This document shows, piece by piece, positions 55,801 to 64,000 of a DNA stretch of 64,000 bases; within the stretch, counting starts at the first letter, position 1, and each line of letters opens with the position of its first letter. The DNA is from Daldinia sp. FL1419 (lineage: Eukaryota; Ascomycota; Sordariomycetes; Xylariales; Hypoxylaceae). A model generated the notes under the pieces. That model was not told where the DNA came from, ran no database searches, and was given only the letters and a program-made list of their open reading frames with translations. The position numbers and the translations under genes were made by a program. The stretch is from positions 186,001 to 250,000 of the forward strand of contig MU623366.1 of NCBI GenBank assembly GCA_025201765.1. Reading direction: 5' to 3'.

Positions 55801-56049
55801 AGGCTCTTCCCGCCGGATAGTGGTGTCGATATATTCGCGGTGAACGGAGAAGGCGAGACAGCGCTCCATGTAGTTGCCAAGAATGAACGAAAAGACTATA
55901 GTGGAAGTGGACACGACAAGAAATTATTCGAGGCTCTTATGGCAAAGGGGTTGGATCCATTGAAAGAAGATGCTAGGGGCAGAAGCCCATTAGACGTTGC
56001 TAGTGCTTGCGAAAAAAATGATCTTGTCGCGATCTTGGCAAGGAAGTAG
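49843..56049 (+). CDS. NACHT-ankyrin NLR-type receptor, 2068 aa
   Basis: One uninterrupted frame from ATG 49843 to TAG 56047-56049. A short N-terminal helical stretch (LSLQELEEIRNWLQPTDY) leads straight into a NACHT/STAND NTPase: Walker A GVPGAGKS (residues about 82-89), Walker B region CFGIVDALDEM (about 173-183), sensor-like ILITSRPKQY (about 210), and a winged-helix-like region with HSSRPLRLNELASLMKCVYP and IIHHSLTEFL. From about residue 560 to the end it is ankyrin repeats, some two to three dozen. Clear units include RIPLHWAAANGHTMLVSLLI and RTPLHYACSSGQAESVALLL; others are degenerate or carry long insertions. No HET, HeLo, PNP or lipase effector domain is seen at the N-terminus. Such proteins act in fungal non-self recognition, but the ligand and output here are unknown. 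No intron or frame break over 6.2 kb. Confidence 0.93.
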   Translation: MTTPSSVTDEYDMVDHEEASLSLQELEEIRNWLQPTDYLAESGEFRRHLSSRAPKTGLWICDTDEYKKWYHSVEHGSLWIKGVPGAGKSVMAASVINHLRTTEDCPILYFFFRNIVAANFSPRALIQDWLAQLLPHSSRLQFSLQLRLKTSLAETSDNELFQMFLDGLSSIPKCFGIVDALDEMEMNASNRPFLDKLNALATYRPESIKILITSRPKQYLQSALRDSSIVHISLQQRLVDADIAAYLQHRFDKFPKTGNIQEIKQRVINMVAKISQGLFLVAKLTMDQSEASVEASLLTGNPVDILALEKSLPNGLEQTYNSLLAKQREENGVSLEIQRFVLEAITHSSRPLRLNELASLMKCVYPNVDAPAGFKVLISTCCAPLIEILEDETLQIIHHSLTEFLRGETRSSENADTVSGFPTIEFGKAHKHMAINCLRYLQSGSLLLEGESSESTPAESIAFQKPRHRVNLDEEQCKRSRLGLKTENDSFDYKQARLRYQFLSYAVENWPYHASLGEEDEELSNAVLGFFQFGGIASRRWHVLRWRSTSARRKTTEGLPTGLHVAAFSGLPRLAVKLIEEGASVSAVDAQGRIPLHWAAANGHTMLVSLLIQHKSNPDMEDGYGHKPIHLAAQKNHSEVVKVLLEAGVEPDTAKVKENHAGRLLGGETITKGECAIFYASASGHTETIITMIPFCKPEVLERLLCECSRFGRTEAVLAILEKSDVSANATYRGATALYFACGITNVKCVEALIRRGANVNQKSIWNSRRTRNGGPWGDHPEDAPIHTLVRSWRDDNDSSCRAILRMLIKAGADLEQINGDGNTALLISVGAPSRRGRAVPQVPALRALLDAGADFKKIHESGDMPMNLVLRQCRNLEVIRLLLKHGGDPNYRGRHGETVLHCSLDQPGMLKDIEDTEAIVKLLLENGADPNIQDDYGLSAVYKGMSAGVAVFRMLLARCNDDATKKRCWFGLCNQSKIENFNEYLKLLLAEGIDINVGDDYGRTLYLKCLTSEDMLRTLRSHGAKIDAVDNGGNNSLHLLSQNASPMREHLERRIVDDRMDALSTNHQGDTLLHHVASWYNGEPKAADYVRWLISLGISVNAVNKKGFTALHTFQTKYPGGSTIHSKERIHFVDAINELQNVDFGIRNNDGLTALHLAAMSSGINVALLVEAGADPAFLTRDSQNLLHLASQAREPNIVCQILQMAIADLNQKDRFGRTPLHYACSSGQAESVALLLKYGADTHIVDADGLTPLHACAQSALDQNIWAVYEHQEGWLRSPPRGVYRPSWSVASTSPWYRGRYGGRIKAKNNTSDIEMIVKMLLDAECDVSAVNKSKLTALDIALLVGCIEFIEIFAKDEALFAEATKSLDDDEETAERSEEIRQKMRAQMELVRPRSALGHLSENQSVLNEVIKSPATYLELLTCDDAAQLINKGFDANPLDSSYYNLLKELMKPGHTKVVEQVSPVILQYSTHDSVGKKIERERREGVSYYESRAETPLQLACRQSVPNMLTLQLLVEKMHVDLNAQGSSIIYHHSSRSTALIPMGTALHILASANHAWQLEGIKYLLAHGANVDALDEQGQSPLHIAARGKRHVNHEIEGFWRWHAVRILLDHGANMDLLDEKGFSPLHKAAAAPDIMKELLRRGANPTIGVRSPLFLAISKQNLSALETLLDHGLSVDSLDENHPSRAVHYTLTEPRKVYALLCAAFAEELNTRVPQSVPLLRTLVKRGANLYLPLNDTETLVHFMFEYPEWEVLDALLDEPCVSRIDFNRRDQRGRSVLIASCDWREVLAGYWHKRRDEKAVGPPLRILDRGADATLVDAEGRTALHHLLDNTGMPDEVLVQFINRSEVFPTLFLKDKQGFSPFHYALRVLRPEVCKLLLSKGADILEPDPNGLTVLHYVASRCLETSRRPAHPGRLAIDLPEDYFDQCLALWQRFIEEGGSINVADNAGNTPFHTYLSSGYTTGSRSSAAIVDCHLHHYDRLFPPDSGVDIFAVNGEGETALHVVAKNERKDYSGSGHDKKLFEALMAKGLDPLKEDARGRSPLDVASACEKNDLVAILARK

Positions 56050-56252
56050 GACTTTACCGGGTAGCGGATTTATGAGTGTAAGAAATTGGGACACTCGATA
56101 TCGACATCCCAGCATTGTTCCAGCTTACATTCATGGATGCTGGACTCGCGAATTGGAGTTATTTTAGTTACCATCCAAGTATATTGGCCTCCTACCCCTT
56201 TTTTATAAAATCAGGTAGTATAGAAATAAGAGCTTTACGATGTCTTAAGAGA

Positions 56253-57272
56253 TTATAAGTTTGCCTCTTTGGGCACCCAATCTAGGCCCTTCTGTTCTCC
56301 CACTAAAGTTAACATTTTCCCTTCGTCAATAGCCGCTTGTAAATTTCTTAGCACAAGCAGTTCCATCTCTCTCTGCGTCTCGATAGTACTTGTTCCAAGA
56401 TGAGGAAGTAGGAATGCTCGGTCGCTCTTCACTAATCCCGGATGAATCTCCGGTTCATTCTCGTACACGTCGAGACCGACCGCGGAAACCTGTCCGGCTT
56501 CCAGCGCAGCCACAAGATCGGCTTCGTTAATTAGAGCCCCACGCGCCGTATTCACAATCACAACGCCCTTTTTCGTCTTGGCGAGTTCCGGCGCGGAAAT
56601 TATGTGTCGCGTACTCGCATTCAGAGCTAGATTAAGGGATAGCACATCCGACTGTGCCAATAACTCGTCGAAGGACACGTACTTCGCCCCTTTCTCTAGT
56701 GACGGGTCCAATTGCCGTCGATTGTGATAAATGATATTCATCCCGAAGCTACGTGCACGATGCGCCATCGAACGGCCGATTCCACCCATGCCTAAGATAC
56801 CGAGCGTCTTGCCGCGAGGGTCGTGACCCAACTGCGTTCTTCCTTTCCAACGGCCTTCACGAAGTGCAGTCAACGGCTCGTGCGCATATCGTAGGGCTCC
56901 CAAAAGGAGGAATATGCCGACGTCAGCGGTGGCATCATCGACTGCTACGGGGGTCGAGGAGACAGCGATCTTGCGTTCGCTACACGCCGCTACGTCGATG
57001 TTGTCGTAGCCCGCGCCATTGTGCGCGATGAACTTCCAAGACTCTGGTAGCGCCGCCACCAACTCTTTATCGAAGGGGCCAGTTATCGCTGTTGAGACGT
57101 TGGATCGATAACAACCGCGCACTGTGTCGTACGTCCCATTCCGACAATTTTCTAAAAATTGCTCTCGGGTTCCCTGGCGAAACTCGAGCAATGTGTATTT
57201 GCTGCTAAGAGACTTCCATTCTTCGTTTGTATGCGCCAGGTTGCCAATTAGGAGAACAGTCGGAGGAGACAT
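56253..57272 (-). CDS. D-isomer-specific 2-hydroxyacid dehydrogenase (glyoxylate/hydroxypyruvate reductase type)
   Basis: Single exon, 339 aa. The Rossmann motif is GILGMGGIGRSMAHRARSFG (GMGGIG at about 161-166). Catalytic residues are in place: Arg in VNTARGALINE (about 244), Glu in DVYENEPEI (about 273) and His in LLPHLGTST (about 291). The substrate-binding loop HNGAGYDNIDVAAC is present. Fungal members (yeast Gor1) reduce glyoxylate or hydroxypyruvate with NADPH or NADH. An Asn-Arg-Arg (YHNRRQ) after the second beta strand, instead of an acidic residue, suggests NADPH preference, which is an inference. No targeting signal is obvious. It converges with the NLR gene, with about 200 bases between the stops. 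Confidence 0.9.
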   Translation of the reverse strand: MSPPTVLLIGNLAHTNEEWKSLSSKYTLLEFRQGTREQFLENCRNGTYDTVRGCYRSNVSTAITGPFDKELVAALPESWKFIAHNGAGYDNIDVAACSERKIAVSSTPVAVDDATADVGIFLLLGALRYAHEPLTALREGRWKGRTQLGHDPRGKTLGILGMGGIGRSMAHRARSFGMNIIYHNRRQLDPSLEKGAKYVSFDELLAQSDVLSLNLALNASTRHIISAPELAKTKKGVVIVNTARGALINEADLVAALEAGQVSAVGLDVYENEPEIHPGLVKSDRAFLLPHLGTSTIETQREMELLVLRNLQAAIDEGKMLTLVGEQKGLDWVPKEANL

Positions 57273-58265
57273 GGCGACGTAATCCTTTCTATTACGATTT
57301 AGATTCCTAAAGTGTGTAAGTTGGCAGCATCAAAGGACTGCGTAAAGGGGTAAAGGGGTTGAGGATAAATATAATATTTAGTCAACAATCCGTTCCCATA
57401 TGACCGCATTCATGTATAATAATAAGTGCAATCTGGACATTATAGCCGAGATACCGAAATTCGGAGGAGTAACCTAAAATCGCGTCGCATCAAATTCTCG
57501 GGTTCCTCACGCTTATTTATAGCGTCCTTTCGACTTTGGTAGCTTTACAGAAAAAGGGACCCGGAATTACAACCACGGGTTGTAAAGTTACGAGAAATTG
57601 TACGCCAATAAAAGAAAAAAAGGAAAAAAAAAAAACCTCTTTTTAACGACTCGTATAAAAGAATAGCATTTACAACAATCAATACCTAAGCTAAAGTTGG
57701 AGGGATTTTATTTAGTTAAGGTACGACACCTCACAACGAAATCTAGGCCGGTAGCGTACGCGCCTATGCCTATGCCAAGAACCGAGCCGCTGCTTGTAAT
57801 ACCATCCACGCTTAGCTTCCACGTAGAAGCGGCAGGAACCTATCGGCCCCTAGAATGGTTAGATGTGCGGGGTTCTTATGGAAGGTAGTGGTAGGGGAAA
57901 CAGCGGGGTCTAGCAGCGGCAAACTCGGCGGACGCGGCCGCGAGTTCGGGGAAAGCCACGGGATAGAATATCTCACAGAGTATTTCCAAGTCATACGAAT
58001 TAAGGAATAGCGACCGTGATAACAACTAATATTTGATTAAATATTTTACGAAACGAGTTCAGAGATAGCTAAAAAGGAGTGTACACTTCTTTCCTTCTTT
58101 CTGTCTTTCAACAGCCAAATACCATTTTCCAAGCTGTAAATATTATCCTTTGTGATAATAAAATAATTAGAACGAGAAGGAACAGGAACATGGATGCTTC
58201 ATTCGGGAGACTCCAGTGAAGCATGCCATCGAAGTAGTTCTTGATTCATATCCTCTACGTATGGA
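57273..58265. other. Intergenic between hydroxyacid dehydrogenase and MFS transporter
   Basis: Promoter of the dehydrogenase on the left, 3' side of the MFS gene on the right. It contains A-rich tracts near 57616-57641. No gene seen. Confidence 0.45.
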
Positions 58266-60332
58266 TCATCTCCTCTCTAAATGTCTGAACATACGTATGC
58301 TGTCTATATGATGTTCAGTCTGAAGCTTCCTGTTCATATCGGCGTGTTTAATGAACACGAGGGCGAGAAAGAGGGTCAAAACTGCAATGCCAAGCCATGT
58401 GGCCACGACTATCTGAAAGCCAAACTTGTAAGCGTCGTAGGTTGCATCCCGAATGTGGCCAGGCTTTAAGGCGTGCAACTTCGGTATATAGGCTTCGGAG
58501 TAGTCAGCGATGTAAGTTGGCAGCCCTTCCCATTCCAGCTTCAGCTTCATCGCATTCTGAAACGTCGTAGCGCTCATTCCGACACCGATAGCCATGCCGA
58601 ATTGTCTTGCAAAAATATACATGGCTGCTGCGGCGCCTTCCTCTCCAGGCTTAGACATGGCTTGTGTAGCAAAGTTTTGTGCATTAAGAATAATACCGTG
58701 TGCCATGCCACCTATCATGAAGCTGACGACCCAGACCGGCTTGCTGTCATTAACGCGCCAAGCCGTATACATGGCAGTCGAGATACAGGTAAGAAACCAA
58801 CCGGAATATATAGCCCATCTGAAGCTATTGAATCGCGAGATAAGACGGCCAGTTATGATCGAAGACACTGCAAACATTAAAGAGCACGGAAGGGTGGCCA
58901 CTATTTAACCTAGTATCAGTATGCGCATTTTTAATCCGTATGATAGTTTATGGAGATTACATATGCTACTTACCACCAGCGTCGATTGGACTAGAGTCCT
59001 TAACCGACAAGAAATAAAGCGGACAGCTGTTATCAAGGTCAGAACTAGGTACTCCTAGGAACATACAGGAATACTTGATACACTCACTAGTATAGTGTAC
59101 CGTATAACTACAGACGTTAGATACATCAGTTAGCCGCCATCTTTCAGTGTGCCATGATTGAGGGATAGGCGGGCATACCAAGATTCCGTGAAAGCAGGAA
59201 GCAAGATATGTGACGATGGAACTGATATCGCCGAATAGAGCATTCGGGATGAACGGGTTTTTTGCAACACATCCAACATAAAACGCCGTGCCAATTAATC
59301 CTAAAGCGCCAATGATTAACGGGACGAGTGTTGCTGCGCTGTTCCACGAGTACTATGGCAAAATCAGTTGGCCTAATGACTGCTATCTTGGAGGTGAGTG
59401 ACCATACTTGCGTGCCACCCCAACAAATACCAAGCAAAAATAACGTTGTGGAGCAAGTGAAGAAAAATAATCCCAGCCAGTCTACTCTTCCCATTTTCTC
59501 CCTAAAAGTAGCCTGTTTAGGCTGTAGTGTGAGTAGTGATGGTACCGCCACCAAACCAAACCCGCACATTGGAAACATGAGATAGAATATCCAGCGCCAT
59601 GTAGTCTTTTGTGCGATGGCACCACCTATTACCGGGCCTGCCGCGAGTCCTATAGCCCAGGCCCCGAGCCTATATTGTGTTTCATTAGCTTCGTCCATGA
59701 CATATCAAGATGACTTTAGAACAGACTTACGTGAGCCCATACCACTTCGGTCGCCAGCGAAGTGGGCAAAAGTCAGTGAGTATTATTAACCCCAAGGAGT
59801 GAATACCTCCCCCGCCTATACCTTGTATGCATCGCCCCGCGATCAGAACTGGCATCTTTTGTGCCGTACAGCAGACTATCGTCCCAACCGAAAACGAGAC
59901 GATTGAAAAAGTAAGACACACCGGTCTTCCGATTACGACACTAATCGAACTTATAAGCGGCATCGAGACAGCGTTTACAAGGAGGTATGACGTGGCAATC
60001 CAGAAGGCTTCAGTTGTTGTACCCCCTATATCTTGGATGATTGCCTAGCCCACAATCGTCAGCACGCTCTACAAAATCTTATTACACAAGGAAAACTGTA
60101 TACTAACAGACAATGAAGTCACTATGATAGTGGCATCGAGGGAAACAATAAGATTCAAGAAGGCTGTGGTAAAGATAATGGCCTTTTCATGTCTCGATGG
60201 TTGCCATTGCTCTTCCGCTAGCTCTTGTGCTTCGATTTCATCCACAGTTTTATCGGATGGCCTATCAGTAGCGGGAGGGCTTTTCACAATAGCCTCCCTG
60301 TCTGATATCGAAGCGTTTTCGAAACTGCTCAT
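58266..60332 (-). CDS. Drug:H+ antiporter-type MFS transporter
   Basis: Seven exons, 60332-60108, 60044-59731, 59669-59408, 59352-59179, 59107-59088, 59026-58974 and 58900-58266, give 560 aa with phase kept throughout. The introns are 55-73 nt. Motifs of the DHA2-like (14-helix) family: LNLIVSLDATIIVTSL in the first helix, GTTTEAFWIATSYLL, the signature GPVIGGAIAQKTTWRWIFYL, GRVDWLGLFFFTCSTTLF, and YFLSVKDSSPIDAG in the second half. The N-terminus is an acidic cytosolic tail. Exon 5 is only 20 nt and supplies LYGTLY, needed to restore the conserved helix before CPLYFLSVK. Such proteins export toxins or drugs; the substrate is unknown and no biosynthetic cluster is nearby. The gene looks intact despite its fragmented frame. 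Confidence 0.88.
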
Positions 60333-61801
60333 CTTGTGTTATGTGACTAAAGAGCAAGTTTAGGAGGAATGGATAAAGAATTAGGATAGAATAACGAGCA
60401 AGAGCATTTACGAAACTGAATTTATATTTAAGCTGAGTCGGAGTGTTGACAACAAAAAAACCAAAAATAGCAAGAGCATTAAACGAATAAGCCTGTGCAA
60501 GGGAGGAAACCAGGAGTACAATAATGAAAATAGATATCAGTGAAAGGTCTTATCTAAACCAACTAATATGGCGCAAGGACTCTTGCTTGGATCCTGGTAA
60601 CAGTTCCCAAGAGAATATGCAATAATAGATACCTAGTATATAGAATGTAGCTTCAGGGATCTGGATGTGGTGCGTGAACATCACTATGAGGACGAATCCA
60701 ATTGGTAGCATTGAAGCTCAGCCTACAGATATTAGATAGGTATTGGTCTGCCAATATATCGATGTGGTATTCTAAGCCTCACTGGGGGCACAAAGTAAAC
60801 GTTAAGATAAGTTCTACCGCTTAGACCCGCGCGGATATGCGTAGAGCCTCATCTCAGTTCGGCCCCCATTTCCATCCCTAGCCTGCTGCATACATGTAGA
60901 TAATTTGTGTTGCCCGACAAAACGCCGGTTGTATAAACGGCTATCACAAAGAGGCCGTGTGATAAGTACGAAGGAAGAAGCCAAGATAAAGAATAAATTA
61001 CCTGGAATTATGCGACTCCAAGTATACTTCTGTGTAACATTCTGTGTAACATTCTCCAGTACGCGATACTGTAGCTTTACAACTAGGTACAACCGCCAAA
61101 ATCTAGGAGCAAGTAAAGCTTTTTGGGAGGAGACAAAGGCTAATATACCACCATTTCAGTCTCTGCTGAGCCTCACGGCAAGATTGGGGAATCATTCGAT
61201 ATGCGTTCGTAGGTATACCTATATTCGGGATTGTGATATTATCCTTATTACCTATATGATACACATCGATAGTCTAGAGTCGGATTTCACGTAGGCTTCG
61301 GTGTGCACTACCTAATGCACGAAACTCCCACATAAATATTAAGATATGATTCACTAACGCAAATGGGCTTTGCTGTGGCTCGACTTATCTTCGGCCTGAT
61401 GACTAGGAGTAGTGGACGGCAACTACATGGGGCTAAATAGCGTACTAAAGTTCTATCAGTTACGACTCGTAGATCGTTGTGCCGCCGTGCCTTTTGTCAT
61501 ACACCTAGATTCTGCGGGTAGCTCAAACCGTGATCACACCCAGCGGTAAATACGTATAGCGAAAGGCTGTTAGTGTAGGACTATTGAATGTTAAAGACTT
61601 ATAGACCTATATTGGTATATTATGCATGGCACTGTAGGCAGGCAACGAACGAGTTGTTTATCTACGAGGATCCATGCTTGCCCGGCAAATACGTTCAGCT
61701 AGGCAATTCATATTATACTTAGGTTGATATATAATTCGGTCCTAGCTGCGTGGATTTACGACCATCTATAATAACCACTTCGACGTGATAAGACTTTCAT
61801 A
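60333..61801. other. Divergent promoter region of MFS transporter and rhodopsin-type gene
   Basis: No gene seen. Contains an exact 12-bp tandem duplication (TTCTGTGTAACA, 61028-61051) and AT-rich DNA. Confidence 0.45.
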
Positions 61802-63309
61802 ATGTCGCAAAACCTTACTTTATTAGACGAAGCACTTAACGGACCAGCTATGCAACCACCTGAAGGCCAGGTGCCAAACTTCACACACCCCTCAAATCTC
61901 AACGCCATAGCACACTTTACGAATATCATATGCCTATTCTCGACGTTTCTTGTTACAGTCATCCGCGCATACGCGAAGTTGTCGAATGGAAGTAAATTAG
62001 AAATCGAAGATGGTACGTTATCTATCTACCTTCGCATAGTTATACCAGAGTCTGACGTTGTATAACTTTGTAATAGCTCTTGCATTTTTTGGAATGGTAT
62101 TAACAAACTGAAAACTAAGTATTTCCTTAAATAACTAACCCCAATCAACCTTCTAGGGAACTTACTGCGGTAGCGTATGGTGTTCTTATCAAGTCATATA
62201 TAAGATTGGCGCTTTTACCCATCAATGGGACGTCCGGTTAAGAGATTTAGGAGAGATATTCTATGTATGTAACTTTCATGTCACCATCGTCAACGTTGGT
62301 AGTTTTCCGAATTTAAAGATCGTTAACTCTTCTTATAGCTTCACCATCTCGGATTTAATCTATGTGCTGTTACAACGGGCTTTTGGCAAGCTGCTATCGT
62401 CTTCGAATGGAACCGCCTCTTCGTACCTCATGGTACCCGAAACTCCTTTTACTGGATAGGAAACGTTTTGCTAACATTTACTTCGTTGGCTACCGTTGCG
62501 TATATAGTCGCCGAGAACTTATCTTGCATTCCTTATGAGAAGATCTGGAATAAAACGATATTAGAGGGCTACTGTATAGATCAGCAGCTGTTCCAAATTC
62601 CGGGGTGTCTTATAAATACGATATACATAGCGGGTGCTATTATCTTAACCCAGCGAACCATCTGGCGTTTACGGGTGGCCACGAAGAAGAAGATAGAGGT
62701 ATCTTTCCTATTTCTTTTTGGTTTATTGTAAGTGTCGAATTCTCTCCCTAGAATTAGTTTCTGGGCCTAATCCATGTCAACTCTAGGGCTCTAGCATCGT
62801 CGATTGTTCGTCTCGTTTCTATGATAAGGTTCCTAGAATCGGACGATAAGACTTATATGCTTAACCGCGTTTATTTGTGGACTTTGGCGGAAAATTCTAC
62901 TTGTTTTATAGCACTGTGCTTGCCATGGTCCCCCAAAGCATTTTCCAACGCGACCTGGATTCGCAATGCTATTGATAAATTATTGCTTTATATCTGCGTG
63001 CCTCGACGTCGTCTAGATCGTACGACCGCATCGAGTCCATGGGCACCCCAACCGATACGCGTGGAAAGAGACTTATGGGATTCTGATAGGGTTTGCCGTG
63101 GTACGAGGGACGCAAGAATTCCATTGGTCAAGTACCCGTCTAGCGGAAATGAGCAAAGTGAGGTGGCTTTACATAGCAACGGCATCCTTATGACGACAGA
63201 GATCGTAGTTGTGACGGATTCAGCGGATAGGATGCCGTCTGATCAAGGCCGTGAATTTGGATATGCGTTGTGCCAACCGGTTTACCTACCTAGGCAGGTA
63301 CCTAGGTAG
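61802..63309 (+). CDS. Fung_rhodopsin / PTH11-type seven-helix membrane protein
   Basis: Five exons, 61802-62012, 62077-62096, 62157-62264, 62339-62727 and 62787-63309, give 416 aa. The introns are 64, 60, 74 and 59 nt. The layout is typical: short extracellular N-terminus with N-glycosylation sites; a first helix NIICLFSTFLVTVIRAYAKL; the KLEIEDALAFFGM segment made by a 20-nt exon; GAFTHQWDVRLRDLGEIFY; the QAAIVFEWNRLFVPHGTRNS loop; and the GYCIDQQLFQIPGCLINTIY region. Further helices and a cytoplasmic tail with a GILMTTEIVVVTD motif, common near the end of this family, follow. The last residues (about 63283-63309) and the stop codon are encoded by a copy of the palindromic TACCTAGG repeat, so the native end may have been shorter. 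Ligand unknown. Confidence 0.85.
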
Positions 63310-63312
63310 GTA
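63283..63312. repeat. Palindromic TACCTAGG repeat overlapping the rhodopsin-type stop codon
   Basis: A nearly perfect inverted repeat of TACCTACCTAGG, whose centre reads GGCAGG. It supplies the stop codon TAG (63307-63309) of the preceding gene. Confidence 0.85.
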
Positions 63313-63450
63313 TCTACATGGGTGGATATTTGCGCTTCGACGGGCTATTCAATTAAAAAAATCCTGTTGCCGTGCACTATAATTCTGAAAGGTTGAAAAT
63401 GTGAGGTAGGCAACACGACTGTTCTGGTCCTCGTAGCCCGGATCTGGTCG

Positions 63451-63474
63451 ATACCTAGGTGGGTAGGTACCTAA
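63451..63474. repeat. Palindromic TACCTAGG-type repeat copy
   Basis: ATACCTAGGTGGGTAGGTAC plus CTAA; same unit as the other intergenic copies. Confidence 0.7.
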
Positions 63475-63965
63475 CCTGATAGGAATGTCGAGACCCCGTT
63501 GAATGAGCTGTTTATAGCTGGCGTAGACATATCCGACGTAGTGATGGAGTTAGGTTGTATAGAGCACGGATGTTGTGTAACTCATCATTACACGTACAAT
63601 ACAATACAATACGTAGGAGGTAGGAGGTAGGGTAGGAGGTAGTGATGGAGGGTTTGGCTTGGCTAGAACAGAATTAATGTGTTGGTTCCACAACTGATCC
63701 CCTAGAGCGCCTAAGCGTAAAAAACGTGCGTCGCGCGAAGGACTCTTGATATTCGTAGTTAGGTACCTAAGAGGTAAGTACCTCCTAATTTGAACATTTT
63801 AATTATATAAGTATATAACCTTTAATAAATATTTGAAAAATAATTGAAACCCCTATTATATTATATTTATCTTATTATATCAATCAAGAAAACTTTTGCA
63901 GCATTAGTATGCACGTCGCACAAGAGCAAATAATTGGAATGAATTGAAAATGGAGGACACCATTA

Positions 63966-64000
63966 AGTAGGTAAGTACCTACCTAGGTTAGGAGGTACCT
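63966..64000. repeat. Palindromic TACCTAGG-type repeat copy at window edge
   Basis: GTAGGTAAGTACCTACCTAG followed by more TAGG units; truncated by the end of the window. Confidence 0.75.

Larger units (their letters stand above)
63310..64000. other. Repeat-rich intergenic end of window
   Basis: No gene seen. Contains palindromic repeat copies (63451-63474 and 63966-64000, the latter running off the window), an (AATAC)n run at about 63594-63612 and an (AGGAGGT)-like run at about 63616-63642. Confidence 0.5.

Noticed and set aside
58281..58908. Plus-strand frames opposite the MFS last exon
   Set aside because: Antisense shadows with no start context and no family.

Overview
The window is nuclear DNA of a filamentous ascomycete, most like a Sordariomycete. 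The evidence is many short GT-AG introns (about 44-260 nt) with CTAAC-type branch points, typical Pezizomycotina gene families (AUR1, UNC93-like and MFS transporters, Fung_rhodopsin, NACHT-ankyrin, LamB/YcsF), AT-rich intergenic DNA, and a dispersed palindromic micro-repeat built on TACCTAGGTA. The species cannot be named from sequence alone. Exon boundaries below were fitted by eye, using splice signals, reading phase and family conservation.

Left arm (1-8.4 kb): the 3' part of cofactor-independent phosphoglycerate mutase, eIF3k, a TSR4/PDCD2-type ribosome-biogenesis protein, a metal-dependent amidohydrolase and an intron-containing tRNA-Glu(CTC). From 8.4 to 20.9 kb lies a gene-poor, AT-rich stretch that is not empty. 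It holds a single-pass membrane protein gene broken by one TAG, decayed coding fragments on the minus strand, a small three-exon gene candidate, and two small two-exon genes (85 and 82 aa) that are clear paralogues of each other with the same intron position and phase.

Middle (21-40 kb): mostly conserved housekeeping genes. They are a CorA-like membrane protein, a LETM1-type mitochondrial protein, a Nab3-type RNA-binding protein, a mitochondrial ICT1-type release factor, a Ca2+/calmodulin-dependent kinase and, after about 5.7 kb without a recognisable gene, the AUR1 inositol phosphorylceramide synthase.

Right arm (40-64 kb): three genes in tandem on the minus strand form a probable lactam/5-oxoproline utilisation cluster. 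They are a 13-exon biotin-dependent carboxylase resembling urea carboxylase without allophanate hydrolase (lamA-like), a LamB/YcsF (PxpA-type) protein, and an UNC93-like transporter. Next to it, divergently transcribed, is a 2068-aa intronless NACHT-ankyrin NLR-type receptor. Then come a D-2-hydroxyacid dehydrogenase, a seven-exon drug:H+ MFS transporter and a Fung_rhodopsin/PTH11-type membrane protein whose stop codon lies inside a copy of the palindromic repeat.
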